A stretch of DNA of 37,472 nt from Prevotella sp. UBA746 (GCA_002298545.1 DBKQ01000118.1:16638-54109), one strand, 5' to 3'. Shown: positions 24,667-34,064, counted from the stretch's first letter. The notes: generated by a model from the sequence alone, not told the origin. Numbers and translations: made by a program.

Positions 24667-27198
24667 TTACTTGCGAATCTTCATCACCGTGTTTCCGCTC
24701 TTCACTACGTAGACGCCCTGTGGCAGAGCATCAACCGACGTATTCATCTTCTGACCGGAAAGGGTGAATATCTCGGCATTCTGAGGAACTGCCGTTACCT
24801 TAATTTCTCCGATTGCAGTAACAACAAGTTCGTAGGTAGCCATCTCCGAAGTGGCATTCTTGTATACTGCCTCAATGCCAATGGTGTGGCTGCCTTCGGT
24901 CAAACCATTGAGCGTGTATTCAGAAGTTGTTGTGTCGCCCACCTTTGTGCCGTCGAGATAAACGTTGAACTTAACCACATTGCCGTAGTCCATCACGGTT
25001 CCGCTACCGTCTTCCGGCTCAACCTTCACGTTGTCCACCTGAGCGAAGAAGGCATCGGTAGAAGTGTAGTGAATAGCAACGCGCACTTTCTTGCCTGTAT
25101 ATTTGTCGAGCGGAGTAGAATATTCAGTCCACAGAGAGTAAGGCAACTCATTGACGGCGCTAATCACGGTGAAGTCATCCGGATTGTCGCTGCCGTTTTC
25201 AGATACAGCAAACTCGATGCTCTCCGGATATGTAGTGTATGCCTTTGCAGTAGCCTTCAGCTGATAGCCGTCGTAGATATCCACGAGTGGAGAGATGAGC
25301 CACTTGTCGGCTTTTGCTCTCTGTGGCGAGAAGAACACGATATACTTGTCGCCGTCGGGCGCAAGCATTGCCTTGTCGTTAGGCAACATTGCCGGAACGG
25401 TTTTCCAGGCGTTGAATACAATCGGAGCTATTGCCGTAGGACTGCTCTGAGTGCCAGAGCCGGGGAATCTATACAGGCCCTTGTCTGTTCCGTCAGACGA
25501 AATCGCATACACCGGCATCTTGTCGTTGTCGATAGATTTCCATCCTCCGAACTCTCCTGTTGCAAAATCATCGTAAGTCTCAAAGCTGTCCTTGAAACCG
25601 AGAATCTGGTTCCATTTCACTACCGCCGTCTTAGTGCCGTCGGCTCCGTCGCTGATGTTCGCCGTGATATTATACGGCTTCTGCACGTCATCCTCAAGAG
25701 TGATATTAAACTCCTTGTCGGCTGTTACGTTCTCACTAATGCTGTATTCCTTGAAGGCACCCTTCTGGATATTGATGTTGTATTCGCCCTTTGGCAGAGC
25801 CTTAATTTCAGCCTTGCCACCAGCAACGGTTGCAGTATAGTTGTCGCCGGTTGCAGTAGAGAGCATATTCACCTGCAGTCCATCCACCGTAGCCTTGCTG
25901 TCAGCAGACACATTAAAAGTGAGATGAGCATAGTCAGTATTGTTCACATCAATAGTTCCTCTCACAAGTTCACTCTCAGCAACCTTGTATCTTGCCTTTA
26001 CGCCATAAGTGTGAACACCGTCGGATACATCTTCAATTGTATATGAGTAGTTTGGAGTTGTACCGAGTAACTTGCCATCGAAGTAAATGTCAAACACCTC
26101 ATTTGGATTTGCCGGAGAAAGAGACGGAACATTCTCCGCTCTCTTCGCCTTGCCTATGAGTGATGAGCGCGGAGCATTTGCAGCTTGCTGCGTGTAGTCG
26201 GGCTGACCCACATAAAAATCGTCTACCATAAGCATGAACGCACCGCCGTTGTTAGCTTCGCTGATGTAGCGGATAGCGATTTTCACTTTTTTTCCGGCAT
26301 ATTGAGAGAGGTCGTACTGCATCTCGTGCCATCCCTTGTAGTCTACAGTCTCGTAGTTTCCGGCAGAGAGCTGAACGAAGTCGGCCTGTTCCGGATTATC
26401 TGTCTTGGTTGTGATATACACGATGAATTTCTCTGGATAAACATCGGCAGCCTTTGCCATGAACGAGAGGATATTGTCTGTGCCCACGGTAATCTCAGGA
26501 GAGATAAGCCAGTCGTTGTTTGCCTCGCCAGATGATGTGCGCACAAAGCCGACATACTGTTTGCCCTCGTAGGCACGGAGCACCGGATAGTCGTAATACC
26601 ACATTGGGTCGACGGCAAGCGGATTCATAATCTGTGCATACTGACGCAGTCCGCGATTAGGATAGTCGCCCACGAGCGGAGCGGCATTCAGTTTGTCGCC
26701 ATCAATACCCGTCCACTCGCCAAAATTGATGGCGAAGGCGTCGTAGCTCTCGAAGTCGTCAGAGAAAGCTGGCTTCTCCGTGTTCCAAGTCATGGTGAGA
26801 GTCTTCACCGCGGTATATGGGTCAACAGTAAGATTTGCCTTCAGCGAGAACGGAGTACGTGTCTTCTCCGTAAGCTCCAACGTGATGTTTTTCTCTGTCT
26901 CTGACTCGGCGATATTAAAAGTCGTCGTTGCTGTGTTGTATCCGCTACGCTCTACAGTAACTGAGTGGTTTCCGGCATACGCCTTGAGCGTTGCCTTGCC
27001 ATCAGCATCGAGAACCACATTGGAGTAGTTCAGTCCGTAATCGGTCTGCTTCACGTTTACCACCTGTCCGAGCAGACTCTCGCCGGTATCGTCGGTTACG
27101 GTGATGTTCAAGGTCTTGTCTCTTTCCTGTGCTGCCAGAGGCAAAGCGAGAAACATGAGCACCGCCATAAACAGCATGGTGTATAAATTCTTCTTCAT
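24667..27198 (-). CDS. Secreted choice-of-anchor J protein with sorting tail
   Basis: 843 aa with a signal peptide (1-23). Residues 28-108 form a carboxypeptidase-regulatory-like beta domain (LNITVTDDTGESLLGQ); about 147-335 is a choice-of-anchor J jelly-roll (FSDDFESYDAF, NNDWLISPEITVG, MLMVDDFYVG). Linker Ig-like parts follow, then a second copy at about 530-715 (FKDSFETYDDFA, KWLISPLVDIYDG, AQVDNVKVEPED). The sorting tail is at 805-843 (IFTLSGQKMN, GVYVVKSGNTVMKIRK). This architecture is like gingipain-associated cleaved adhesins, without the peptidase. Probably surface adhesin or scaffold. A hairpin lies between it and the upstream 1131-aa gene. Confidence 0.8.
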   Translation of the reverse strand: MKKNLYTMLFMAVLMFLALPLAAQERDKTLNITVTDDTGESLLGQVVNVKQTDYGLNYSNVVLDADGKATLKAYAGNHSVTVERSGYNTATTTFNIAESETEKNITLELTEKTRTPFSLKANLTVDPYTAVKTLTMTWNTEKPAFSDDFESYDAFAINFGEWTGIDGDKLNAAPLVGDYPNRGLRQYAQIMNPLAVDPMWYYDYPVLRAYEGKQYVGFVRTSSGEANNDWLISPEITVGTDNILSFMAKAADVYPEKFIVYITTKTDNPEQADFVQLSAGNYETVDYKGWHEMQYDLSQYAGKKVKIAIRYISEANNGGAFMLMVDDFYVGQPDYTQQAANAPRSSLIGKAKRAENVPSLSPANPNEVFDIYFDGKLLGTTPNYSYTIEDVSDGVHTYGVKARYKVAESELVRGTIDVNNTDYAHLTFNVSADSKATVDGLQVNMLSTATGDNYTATVAGGKAEIKALPKGEYNINIQKGAFKEYSISENVTADKEFNITLEDDVQKPYNITANISDGADGTKTAVVKWNQILGFKDSFETYDDFATGEFGGWKSIDNDKMPVYAISSDGTDKGLYRFPGSGTQSSPTAIAPIVFNAWKTVPAMLPNDKAMLAPDGDKYIVFFSPQRAKADKWLISPLVDIYDGYQLKATAKAYTTYPESIEFAVSENGSDNPDDFTVISAVNELPYSLWTEYSTPLDKYTGKKVRVAIHYTSTDAFFAQVDNVKVEPEDGSGTVMDYGNVVKFNVYLDGTKVGDTTTSEYTLNGLTEGSHTIGIEAVYKNATSEMATYELVVTAIGEIKVTAVPQNAEIFTLSGQKMNTSVDALPQGVYVVKSGNTVMKIRK

Positions 27199-27227
27199 TG
27201 CTTATAAATGTTTTCTGTTAATACGAG

Positions 27228-27286
27228 AAAAAGGTAACGGCACCCCTGACGAACAAGTCGGCGACAGGTGGCAGCCATTACCTTTT
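27228..27286 (-). terminator. Long hairpin after the 1131-aa protein gene
   Basis: On the minus strand AAAAGGTAA (27286-27278) pairs with TTACCTTTT (27236-27228); inner segments (GGC/GCC, CACCTG/CAGGGGTG) extend the stem around a central loop. The T run follows directly. It starts about 18 nt after the stop at 27304, upstream of the 843-aa gene, which may then depend on read-through. Confidence 0.65.
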
Positions 27287-27303
27287 ATATTATTGTGCAG
27301 TTA

Positions 27304-30300
27304 TTATCTGCGAGCAATCTTCATAGTCTTGGTGCCTTCAGCGGTCTGAACCTTAACAATGTAAGCACCCTTTGCGAGAGTCTTCAGTGTCTCTACGCCC
27401 ATTCCCTTGGCAATCTCGATACCATTCATGCTGTAAACGGTAACCTTGGCATTCTGGTCAATCTCGCTGCTGATGGTCTTGATTCCTGTTGTACCACCGA
27501 AATGAGAGAATGTGAAGTCATCGTAGAATGCAACCAGACGATAGCCCTCTGTATAGTCACGAACACCGACATAGATATCCTTACCAGCATAAGCCGAAAG
27601 GTCTACAGTATAGTGTTTCCAGTTATGACCGTCGAGATAAGGAATCTCCTGCAGCTTCATAACCTCAGTAAAGGTCTTGGTGTCTGAAGGAGAAGTCTCG
27701 CTAACGTAAACGCCTACCTGGTGCATACCTGAAGGAAGAACGCTATTGTTGCTCTCCCAGTTGCGAGCGTAGAAGTCGAATGAAGAGTTGGCTGTTGCAG
27801 TAAGCTTCTTAGATACGAGCCAGTTGTCGCCCTTAGTGTTCTCGTCGAGAGGATTACCGGTTACGAGGAATGCCTGTCCTGAGATAGGAGCCACATTCTG
27901 CAGATTTGATGTCTCGTAAGCCACTCCGAAGGCAAACACGCCACCGCTCTGGTCGAACTCTGTACCGTAGCATGTGAACGGAACGGTAGCTGCGTGGTCT
28001 ACATCGATTGGAGTGAAGTCTGCGAGCCAATTATACTCAAGGTCATTCTTCTCGAATGAGTAGTAGAGGATATCCTCTGCAAGACCTGTACCCTTTACAG
28101 GGAGAGTGATTGTTAGTCCGCTCTCGAACTCAACGGTGAGGTTGTCGTTAACCTCGGCAGCTGACTGCAGAGCATTGAACTGAATATTGAACTTCAATCC
28201 GTCCTTAGCAGCAATCTTGTCGCCAGCCTTGAGCGAAGTTGTGAAGTTTGGTGTAGAGAATGTTGCGCTCTTCACAGTCTGAGCCTGCTCGCCCTTGTTG
28301 AGTACAGTGAAGATATCGCCAGAATTAACAGCCTTATTGTAGTTCACCTTGCCGGCATCCCAGCTTGTCTTATTGAACACAGCCTTGTTGTCCGACTTAA
28401 CTTCGATGAGCACGTTGTCGAGTCCGCAACCCTTGTCCTGACCAGAGTATCCGTAGTGTACCCAGCGGAACTGAACTGTCTTGCCGGCATACTCCTTCAA
28501 GTCGTAGCTCTCGTTAATCCAGTAGTAGCGCTCGCCAACAGAAGTGTTCTGAATTGCCTTGTCCCAATCCTGCGACAGGTAAGAAAGCTCCTTCCACTGT
28601 CCGTCAACGTTGATTTCGAATGTAACCTTCTCAATGCCGTTGCCATTCTCGCCCTCTACATTGTATTTCTTTGCAAGTCCGCTCTCGTCCTTGATAGCGT
28701 CTGTAGGGTGGCGGTCAATCCAGTCGAACGAGATGTTTACTTCCTCGCCCTCCGGGAGTTTAAACTCAGGAGTTCTCACCTCAGAGCTGTAAACCTTCTG
28801 ATATTCGCCAACCCACATGCTGAAGAGGCATGGAGCCGGGTTGCCCTGAGTGTCGAGCACCTTCCAGTTGCGGCTCTCGCCATACGAAGTGGTGTTGCTT
28901 GAAATCCAGCCCTCTGGCAGGTTTCCAGATACATTGCTGAAGTCGATAGAATAAGGATACTGAGTGTTTGTAGCGTCCTTCTGAGTAGTGAAGGTCTGCT
29001 CCTTTGCACCGGCGTATTCGCCCTTGCTGTTCACGGCAGCCACCTTCCAGTAGTATGTAGTCTCGTAGTCAGCCTGTGGCAATGTGAATGTCAGCGTGTT
29101 GCCCTGGTCGGCACCGTTCACTACATCGTAGTTGCCAGAAGACTTACCGATATAAATCTTGTAGCTCTTGGCAAACTGAGCCGGTGTCCACTCAAACTTG
29201 ATGTTCTTTGGATAAACGCCAGTAGCCTCCTTTGCCGGAGAGATATATGATACGCTGTCTGGTGTACCGTCAGCTCCATATAGAGTTGGCAGGAAGATAC
29301 GGTCGAGATAGAACGTGCTTGTCTCAGGCACGTCGCCGTCGTCGGCTGTTACACCAGTGTTGTGCCAGCGAACGCGAGAATTGTCGGTACCTGTACCAAG
29401 GTCGACGGTCTCGAATATTCTCTTGTTCTGCTTATCGTCATTCTGGTAATCGAATGTCCACTTCGTGGTCCATGTCTTACCGCCGTCGGTAGAGAGGTCG
29501 AGAGTGATGTCGTTGCTCTGGTATGTAGAACCGTCTTCTGAAGCGAAGTCGTTGTAATACTCAAACATCACCTTGCCGCCCTTTGTAAGGTCGAGACGCG
29601 GAGAAACGAGATAGTTGTCCTGTGTAGACACACCGGCATAAGCCGAGCGGTCGCCCTCAAGCGCCGTCTTCGTGCCGCTCCATCCGTCGTTGCTCCATCC
29701 TGCAGGCGGGAAGTAAGCCTCGAAGGTCTCCTCTGTCATGCCGTCCGGCACCATCGTCTTGGCTGCCTTCAGCGCAACGGTGAAGTCGCCGCCGTTTGTA
29801 TTGATTGTCACGTTGGCATTCTCGGGAGTGGTTAGTCCGGCGGTATAAACAAACTGGAACTGTGTAGACTCTGTAGCATCGAGGTCTACAGAAGCCGGGT
29901 CGATGGTCATCGTAACGCCCTGCGGCAGCTCCACGCCAGTAATCTTCAGTCCCTTTTTACCCTTGTTGGAGAGTTTGAACTGCTCTGAATAGAACTTCTC
30001 TCCGAGGTAAACCGTGCCGTAGTCGTAGCTCGTCTTGTCGAGCTGAGCCACTGGACCTGTAACAGGTGCAGCCTGCTTCACGAGCACGTTGTCAAGATAA
30101 ACCACATTGGCATAAGTGGTAAGCATCTTGTAGACGAAGGCAACTTTCACCTTCTGTCCCTGCCACTCGCTCAGGTCAATCTTGCTGGTCTGTGTAGACC
30201 ACGACTCGAACGGATAAGCCACGCCACTCTCCTTCAGATCCTCCTGATTCTGGATAGAGAAGATTGTCTCGGCATTCTTCAGGTCGTCGCCTTTCACGAT

Positions 30301-30699
30301 GCGCACCTGGAGATCGTAGCGATTTTTGTCTTCAAATGCCATAGGGCTTACCTTCCAGTCGAAGCTCAACTGGTAGGTGTTGTTGAGGTCAAGCTCCGGC
30401 GAGAGTAGGATTTCCTCACGAGGACCCTGTCCTTCTGCCTCGTAATCACCAAGGGAGCCGTCGCACTGAGCAACATGCTTACCTGTTATCGTACCTTTCT
30501 CACTGTAATAGTTCGACCACTTGAACTTTGTTGTCGAACCAGTGTAAGAATCCACTTGGGTCCACCCGTTGGCAACCGGCTGTGAATAAGTCTCTGTGCT
30601 TTCAGTCTCGAAACCTTCGTCGAGAATAGTCTGCGCACTGACGCTGGTTGTCCCAGCAAATGCCGCAGCTAAAAGCATAAAAGTGTAACACTTTTTCAT
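27304..30699 (-). CDS. Large secreted choice-of-anchor J protein with sorting tail
   Basis: 1131 aa with a signal peptide (1-23, ending SVSAQ). Four jelly-roll units of the choice-of-anchor J type: about 24-212 (ILDEGFETE, ILLSPELDLNNTYQL, VVYLDNVLV), 316-475 (TFEAYFPPAGWS, NYLVSPRLDLTKG), 585-770 (PYSIDFSNVSGNLPEGW) and 880-1062 (LYYSFEKNDLEYNW, DNWLVSKKLT). Between them are ASH-like domains (about 217-315 and 775-870) and a fibronectin III-like domain near 483-580 (YYWKVAAVNSKGEY). The sorting tail is 1080-1131 (VYSMNGIEIA, GAYIVKVQTAEG). It has no peptidase. Likely a surface adhesin. A -7 box lies at 30789-30796, overlapping a palindrome. Confidence 0.8.
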   Translation of the reverse strand: MKKCYTFMLLAAAFAGTTSVSAQTILDEGFETESTETYSQPVANGWTQVDSYTGSTTKFKWSNYYSEKGTITGKHVAQCDGSLGDYEAEGQGPREEILLSPELDLNNTYQLSFDWKVSPMAFEDKNRYDLQVRIVKGDDLKNAETIFSIQNQEDLKESGVAYPFESWSTQTSKIDLSEWQGQKVKVAFVYKMLTTYANVVYLDNVLVKQAAPVTGPVAQLDKTSYDYGTVYLGEKFYSEQFKLSNKGKKGLKITGVELPQGVTMTIDPASVDLDATESTQFQFVYTAGLTTPENANVTINTNGGDFTVALKAAKTMVPDGMTEETFEAYFPPAGWSNDGWSGTKTALEGDRSAYAGVSTQDNYLVSPRLDLTKGGKVMFEYYNDFASEDGSTYQSNDITLDLSTDGGKTWTTKWTFDYQNDDKQNKRIFETVDLGTGTDNSRVRWHNTGVTADDGDVPETSTFYLDRIFLPTLYGADGTPDSVSYISPAKEATGVYPKNIKFEWTPAQFAKSYKIYIGKSSGNYDVVNGADQGNTLTFTLPQADYETTYYWKVAAVNSKGEYAGAKEQTFTTQKDATNTQYPYSIDFSNVSGNLPEGWISSNTTSYGESRNWKVLDTQGNPAPCLFSMWVGEYQKVYSSEVRTPEFKLPEGEEVNISFDWIDRHPTDAIKDESGLAKKYNVEGENGNGIEKVTFEINVDGQWKELSYLSQDWDKAIQNTSVGERYYWINESYDLKEYAGKTVQFRWVHYGYSGQDKGCGLDNVLIEVKSDNKAVFNKTSWDAGKVNYNKAVNSGDIFTVLNKGEQAQTVKSATFSTPNFTTSLKAGDKIAAKDGLKFNIQFNALQSAAEVNDNLTVEFESGLTITLPVKGTGLAEDILYYSFEKNDLEYNWLADFTPIDVDHAATVPFTCYGTEFDQSGGVFAFGVAYETSNLQNVAPISGQAFLVTGNPLDENTKGDNWLVSKKLTATANSSFDFYARNWESNNSVLPSGMHQVGVYVSETSPSDTKTFTEVMKLQEIPYLDGHNWKHYTVDLSAYAGKDIYVGVRDYTEGYRLVAFYDDFTFSHFGGTTGIKTISSEIDQNAKVTVYSMNGIEIAKGMGVETLKTLAKGAYIVKVQTAEGTKTMKIARR

Positions 30700-30788
30700 T
30701 GGCTTTATTTATAAAATTAGTAATTGATCTATATTTTTCTCTTTACCTTTTCAAAACACTGCTTTTCAACGAATCAGTTTTATTTTTG

Positions 30789-30813
30789 CAAAGATATGAA
30801 TTAATTTCATATC
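30789..30813 (-). promoter_or_regulatory. -7 box overlapping a palindromic operator-like site
   Basis: Minus-strand -7 TATCTTTG (30796-30789) without a good -33 TTTG; GATATGAA (30793-30800) and TTCATATC (30806-30813) form a perfect inverted repeat with a 5-bp centre that overlaps it. A regulator bound there would cover the promoter of the 1131-aa gene, about 80 nt upstream of its ATG. Confidence 0.5.
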
Positions 30814-30957
30814 GTCATAGAAAATTAAAATAAATTAGCTAATTATAATTAAAAGGGGTAAAAAAAGTACACTATACAATAATGCAGACTGAAAAGTCTC
30901 GTTTTTTTATTTCTTAAACAATAAAAGAAACAGTAATAAAAAGAGTGCAAGAAAGAT

Positions 30958-31041
30958 ATTTCCAAGTTTGAAATCATAATTTCTAAGTTTGAAATCATCA
31001 TTTCTAAGTTAGAAATATATATTTCCATGTTTGAAATAACA
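30958..31041. repeat. Array of four 21-bp units, each a 17-bp near-palindrome
   Basis: Units begin at 30958, 30979, 31000 and 31021, exactly 21 bp apart. The third holds a perfect palindrome, ATTTCTAAGTTAGAAAT; the others differ at one or two positions (ATTTCCAAGTTTGAAAT and similar). 4-bp spacers. It lies in the 622-bp gene-free spacer 30700-31321 that also holds the promoter above and the double hairpin below. Confidence 0.85.
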
Positions 31042-31089
31042 TTATTTCAATGTGGAGAGAAAAACTTTTCAACTGTACGGTTGGAAATT

Positions 31090-31200
31090 GTAGTAGGTGC
31101 GGTGTCTCACCGCACAATAATAAGGAAAGATATAGCATTTTCCAACTATAAATAGTCATAATATTCTTGCTACTGTGCGGTGAGACACCGCACCTACTAC
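31090..31200. repeat. Perfect 27-bp inverted repeat, each arm a hairpin (BIME-like)
   Basis: 31090-31116 and 31174-31200 are exact inverted copies around a 57-bp AT-rich centre. Each arm also folds alone: GTGCGGTG-TCT-CACCGCAC, an 8-bp stem with 3-nt loop. Two convergent REP-like hairpins of this sort are typical of interspersed REP pairs. Much richer in G+C than the flanks, suggesting insertion. Confidence 0.85.
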
Positions 31201-31321
31201 CTTGAACATCATTTAATGATGACTATAAATCCGATACTTAAATATATTATAACAATATAAAAAAAAGAGGAATAGGCATAATATGGAAAACCTACTCCCC
31301 TTTACAATTATAAAAATCCGT

Positions 31322-31394
31322 CGGGATGACTGGACTCGAACCAGCGACCACACGCCCCCCAGACGTGTACGCTAACCAACTGCGCTACATCCCG
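31322..31394 (-). tRNA. tRNA-Pro (anticodon GGG)
   Basis: 73 nt, read on the minus strand from 31394. Acceptor stem CGGGATG/CATCCCG, D arm GCGC...GCGT, anticodon stem CACGT/GCGTG, seven-base loop CTGGGGG giving anticodon GGG, T arm GCTGG-TTCGAGT-CCAGT. The C1:G72 pair is typical of proline tRNA. CCA is not encoded. It reads CCC (and CCU by wobble). Confidence 0.93.
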
Positions 31395-31435
31395 CTCATC
31401 GCTCTGTCAGGGACTTTCCCCCTCGAAAGCGAATG

Positions 31436-31466
31436 CAAAATTACTTACTAAAAATATAATGTGCAA
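31436..31466 (-). promoter_or_regulatory. Promoter of tRNA-Pro
   Basis: Minus-strand -7 TAATTTTG at 31443-31436; a -33-like CTTG at 31466-31463 with a 19-bp spacer (one mismatch from TTTG). Predicted start near 31429, 35 nt before the tRNA. Confidence 0.55.
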
Positions 31467-31523
31467 GTTTTTTGCAAGTTTTTTGTTCTGAAAACAGAAA
31501 CTGGAGTCGTTATCCAAATTCGT

Positions 31524-34064
31524 CTACTGTCCCTTTCCGTTTCCGCCCTTGCTCTTTCCACCTTGCATCACATCATCGTTCTCTATGGTTCGCGATGCCT
31601 TCTTCACTCCATCTTTAAGTTTTCCGATACGGTAGCTCACGGCAAGGGCAAAATACTGCTGGTCGAATTTAAGAGTACCTTTGCTCTTGAAATTCTCGCC
31701 GATCACAGTTTGGCGATAGGTGAAGTATTTCTTGAAAGGATTTCCCGCAGCAAATGTTATGTTCAGACGGTCGTTGAGCATTTTCTTTGTTACAGAAATG
31801 TCGTGACTATAGTATTTGCCGTCCTTACCCTGGAGAGTAACATTTGGTGTACTCATATACATAGAAACTGAAACCGTCCATGTCTTGGCGATAGTCTGCT
31901 GTGCGTTTGCCCATACCGACATGTTCCATCCGTGATTCTTCAGCGTCTGTCCGTCGCTCAGATGGGCGTATCCTCCCCATGCATTCACTGTGAGACGAGT
32001 GTTGGTAAACGGATTCCAGTTTACATAACCACTGATATTGAAGTTTTGAGTCTTTCCTATATTATAATAGGTGGTATATCTAACCTGCTTGCCTGTAGGA
32101 TTCTCCAATCCGGCGATGGTATTGTCGTTTACCATTCGCGATACGCTCTCGATACTGTTATTTGTAAAACTATAACCTGTAGTAAGCGAGAGATTCAGCT
32201 TTTGTCCGAAGCTACTGAACTGCAAGTCGAAAGAATGAGTCTTTTCCGAGTCAAGATTTGAGTTTCCCTGACTGATATTCTCCAGATTGTTGTCGTCGAG
32301 ATACGGATTGAGATACCAGATACCCGGACGGCTGATGCGCATCTTATAAGAAAGCGAGAGGTTCATCATATCGGTAAACTTATATCCGAGCTTAGCCGAC
32401 GGCACGAGGTCGTCGAAGTTTTTGGAGAAGTCAGAGCCCTTTCCGAGCAGGTATTCCACCTTCTGCAAAGTATGCTCATAGCGCAGTCCGAGTCTTGCCG
32501 ACCATTTGTTCAGAGCCAGTCCATAGCCGAGATAGGCAGCAAAGATATCGTTGCGGTGCTTGAAATGCGAACTGTTGTCGGCATCGTATGCCGGTTCGCC
32601 AGTGCCGTCGGTCGCGATGTCATATTTATCATTAGTCGACTTATTCTGTCGGAGAATATATTTCGCTCCGGTTTCAAGAGTGTGATGTTTGGCAAACGGA
32701 GTGGTATAATCCAATTGGAAAGTCTGTTCCGTACTGCTCTGCTCTCCGTCTACATTCTGGTTCTTGATGCGGTGCAGATAATCAAACCATGTCTCATCGG
32801 CATACATATCAGAGTAGGAAAGTCTTGTCTTGCTCGTATTAGGATCCGTCTCAATACGATAAGAGAGAGTAAGCAGACGGTCTTTCACGTTCTTGAACGA
32901 ACGCTGATAGTCGATACCACCGCTGACGCTCGTATAGTTTCCTTTATTATTGTTGAAGCGAGAATATCTATATAGGTCTGACGCTGCCGAAGGAACATAC
33001 GAGCGGGTGATGCCGCTGTCGTTCTGCCTACTGCGATAGCTGTTCATCCAAAGCGATGCCGAAATTAGGCGCAGGGTGTCAATCTCATAACTTGCCTCAA
33101 GACTACCGCCGTGCCATTGACTCTTGGGCTTCGAGAAATTAGTGATTTCCGTCACCCTTGCCACCTCGCCATTATCATCAAGCGTCTGTTGCTCAACGTT
33201 GCTGCTCTGTTTTCCATTGTTCTGAAAACTGTTGTTGTAGTTGGCACTCACCGTCAGCTTACCTTTCTTCACCGTGGCGAAGACACCTCCGCCTCCGCCC
33301 TTGTTGTGACCGCGAAGGGAAATGGTTGCCGAGTAGCCCTCCGGACCGTTGCCCTCAGTGATGATATTTAGAATACCGCCCACTCCCTCGGCATCATACT
33401 TCGGTCCTGGGTTTGTAATCACCTCTATTTTCTTGATGCTCGAAGCCGGCATACTCTTCAACACCTCCTTCGGGTTGTTTGTCATCATATTATTTGGCTT
33501 GCCATTCACATACACCTTGAACGAAGAACTGCCGTTCACCTTGATGTTATCCTGTCCGTCGACAGTTACCATCGGCACCTTCTTCAGCATATCCATCACG
33601 GTATTTACCTTCGACTCGGGGTCATCCTCAACACTATACGTCAGTTTGTCGATATCAGCTTTCACCAGTGGTTTATAGGCAACAACCTCCACGCCCTGAA
33701 GCTCCATCTTACTGTCGGAGACAAGCAGTCGTCCCATTTCTATCACCTTAGAACTCGAAGAGACTTTAAACTCCCTACGAATAGTGTTGCGCCCCATGGA
33801 GCTGACAGTAAAGACGTATTTACCCTCGCCTTTAGCAGCAACGCTGAATTTTCCGTTAATATCCGTAACAGCCATTGCAACAGGCTTTTCGCTCTCTTCT
33901 CCTTGGCGATAGATGCCAATCGTAGCATACGGTTCACCCTTACCGTTTATGGAGTCAACTACTTCACCTATAACTTTATAGGAAAAATTATTGCCTTGAG
34001 CCATTGCACCTACAACAGACACAATAGTCAAGACAATAAAAAGCACTAATCTTCTTAACCTCAT
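31524..34064 (-). CDS. TonB-dependent receptor-like outer membrane beta-barrel protein
   Basis: 846 aa from the ATG at 34064; a frame open from 34133 adds 23 residues, but those form a second hydrophobic stretch, whereas MRLRRLVLFIVLTIVSVVGA followed by MAQ is a normal signal peptide. Residues 30-115 are a carboxypeptidase-regulatory-like domain (GEVVDSINGKGEPYATIGIY), about 140-235 a plug domain (DMLKKVPMVTVDGQDNIKVN, then IKKIEVITNPGPKYDAEGVG), then a beta barrel to the C-terminus. No SusD partner gene is adjacent, so this belongs more to the outer-membrane beta-barrel (OMP_b-brl) group than to SusC. Substrate unknown. The tail is Gly/Lys-rich (GKSKGGNGKGQ). An inverted repeat with a -7 box lies upstream. 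Confidence 0.87.
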   Translation of the reverse strand: MRLRRLVLFIVLTIVSVVGAMAQGNNFSYKVIGEVVDSINGKGEPYATIGIYRQGEESEKPVAMAVTDINGKFSVAAKGEGKYVFTVSSMGRNTIRREFKVSSSSKVIEMGRLLVSDSKMELQGVEVVAYKPLVKADIDKLTYSVEDDPESKVNTVMDMLKKVPMVTVDGQDNIKVNGSSSFKVYVNGKPNNMMTNNPKEVLKSMPASSIKKIEVITNPGPKYDAEGVGGILNIITEGNGPEGYSATISLRGHNKGGGGGVFATVKKGKLTVSANYNNSFQNNGKQSSNVEQQTLDDNGEVARVTEITNFSKPKSQWHGGSLEASYEIDTLRLISASLWMNSYRSRQNDSGITRSYVPSAASDLYRYSRFNNNKGNYTSVSGGIDYQRSFKNVKDRLLTLSYRIETDPNTSKTRLSYSDMYADETWFDYLHRIKNQNVDGEQSSTEQTFQLDYTTPFAKHHTLETGAKYILRQNKSTNDKYDIATDGTGEPAYDADNSSHFKHRNDIFAAYLGYGLALNKWSARLGLRYEHTLQKVEYLLGKGSDFSKNFDDLVPSAKLGYKFTDMMNLSLSYKMRISRPGIWYLNPYLDDNNLENISQGNSNLDSEKTHSFDLQFSSFGQKLNLSLTTGYSFTNNSIESVSRMVNDNTIAGLENPTGKQVRYTTYYNIGKTQNFNISGYVNWNPFTNTRLTVNAWGGYAHLSDGQTLKNHGWNMSVWANAQQTIAKTWTVSVSMYMSTPNVTLQGKDGKYYSHDISVTKKMLNDRLNITFAAGNPFKKYFTYRQTVIGENFKSKGTLKFDQQYFALAVSYRIGKLKDGVKKASRTIENDDVMQGGKSKGGNGKGQ

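Noticed and set aside
24886..26046. 386-codon plus-strand frame
   Set aside because: Antisense to the 843-aa secreted protein, whose signal peptide, domains and sorting tail are convincing.
18427..30699. A complete type IX secretion system
   Set aside because: Only substrates with sorting tails are present; no Por/Gld machinery genes were recognised.
30958..31041. CRISPR-like array near tRNA
   Set aside because: 21-bp continuous tandem units with 4-bp spacers; not a CRISPR layout.
31322..31394. tRNA used as an integration site
   Set aside because: No integrase gene and no repeat of the tRNA 3-prime end was found in the window.
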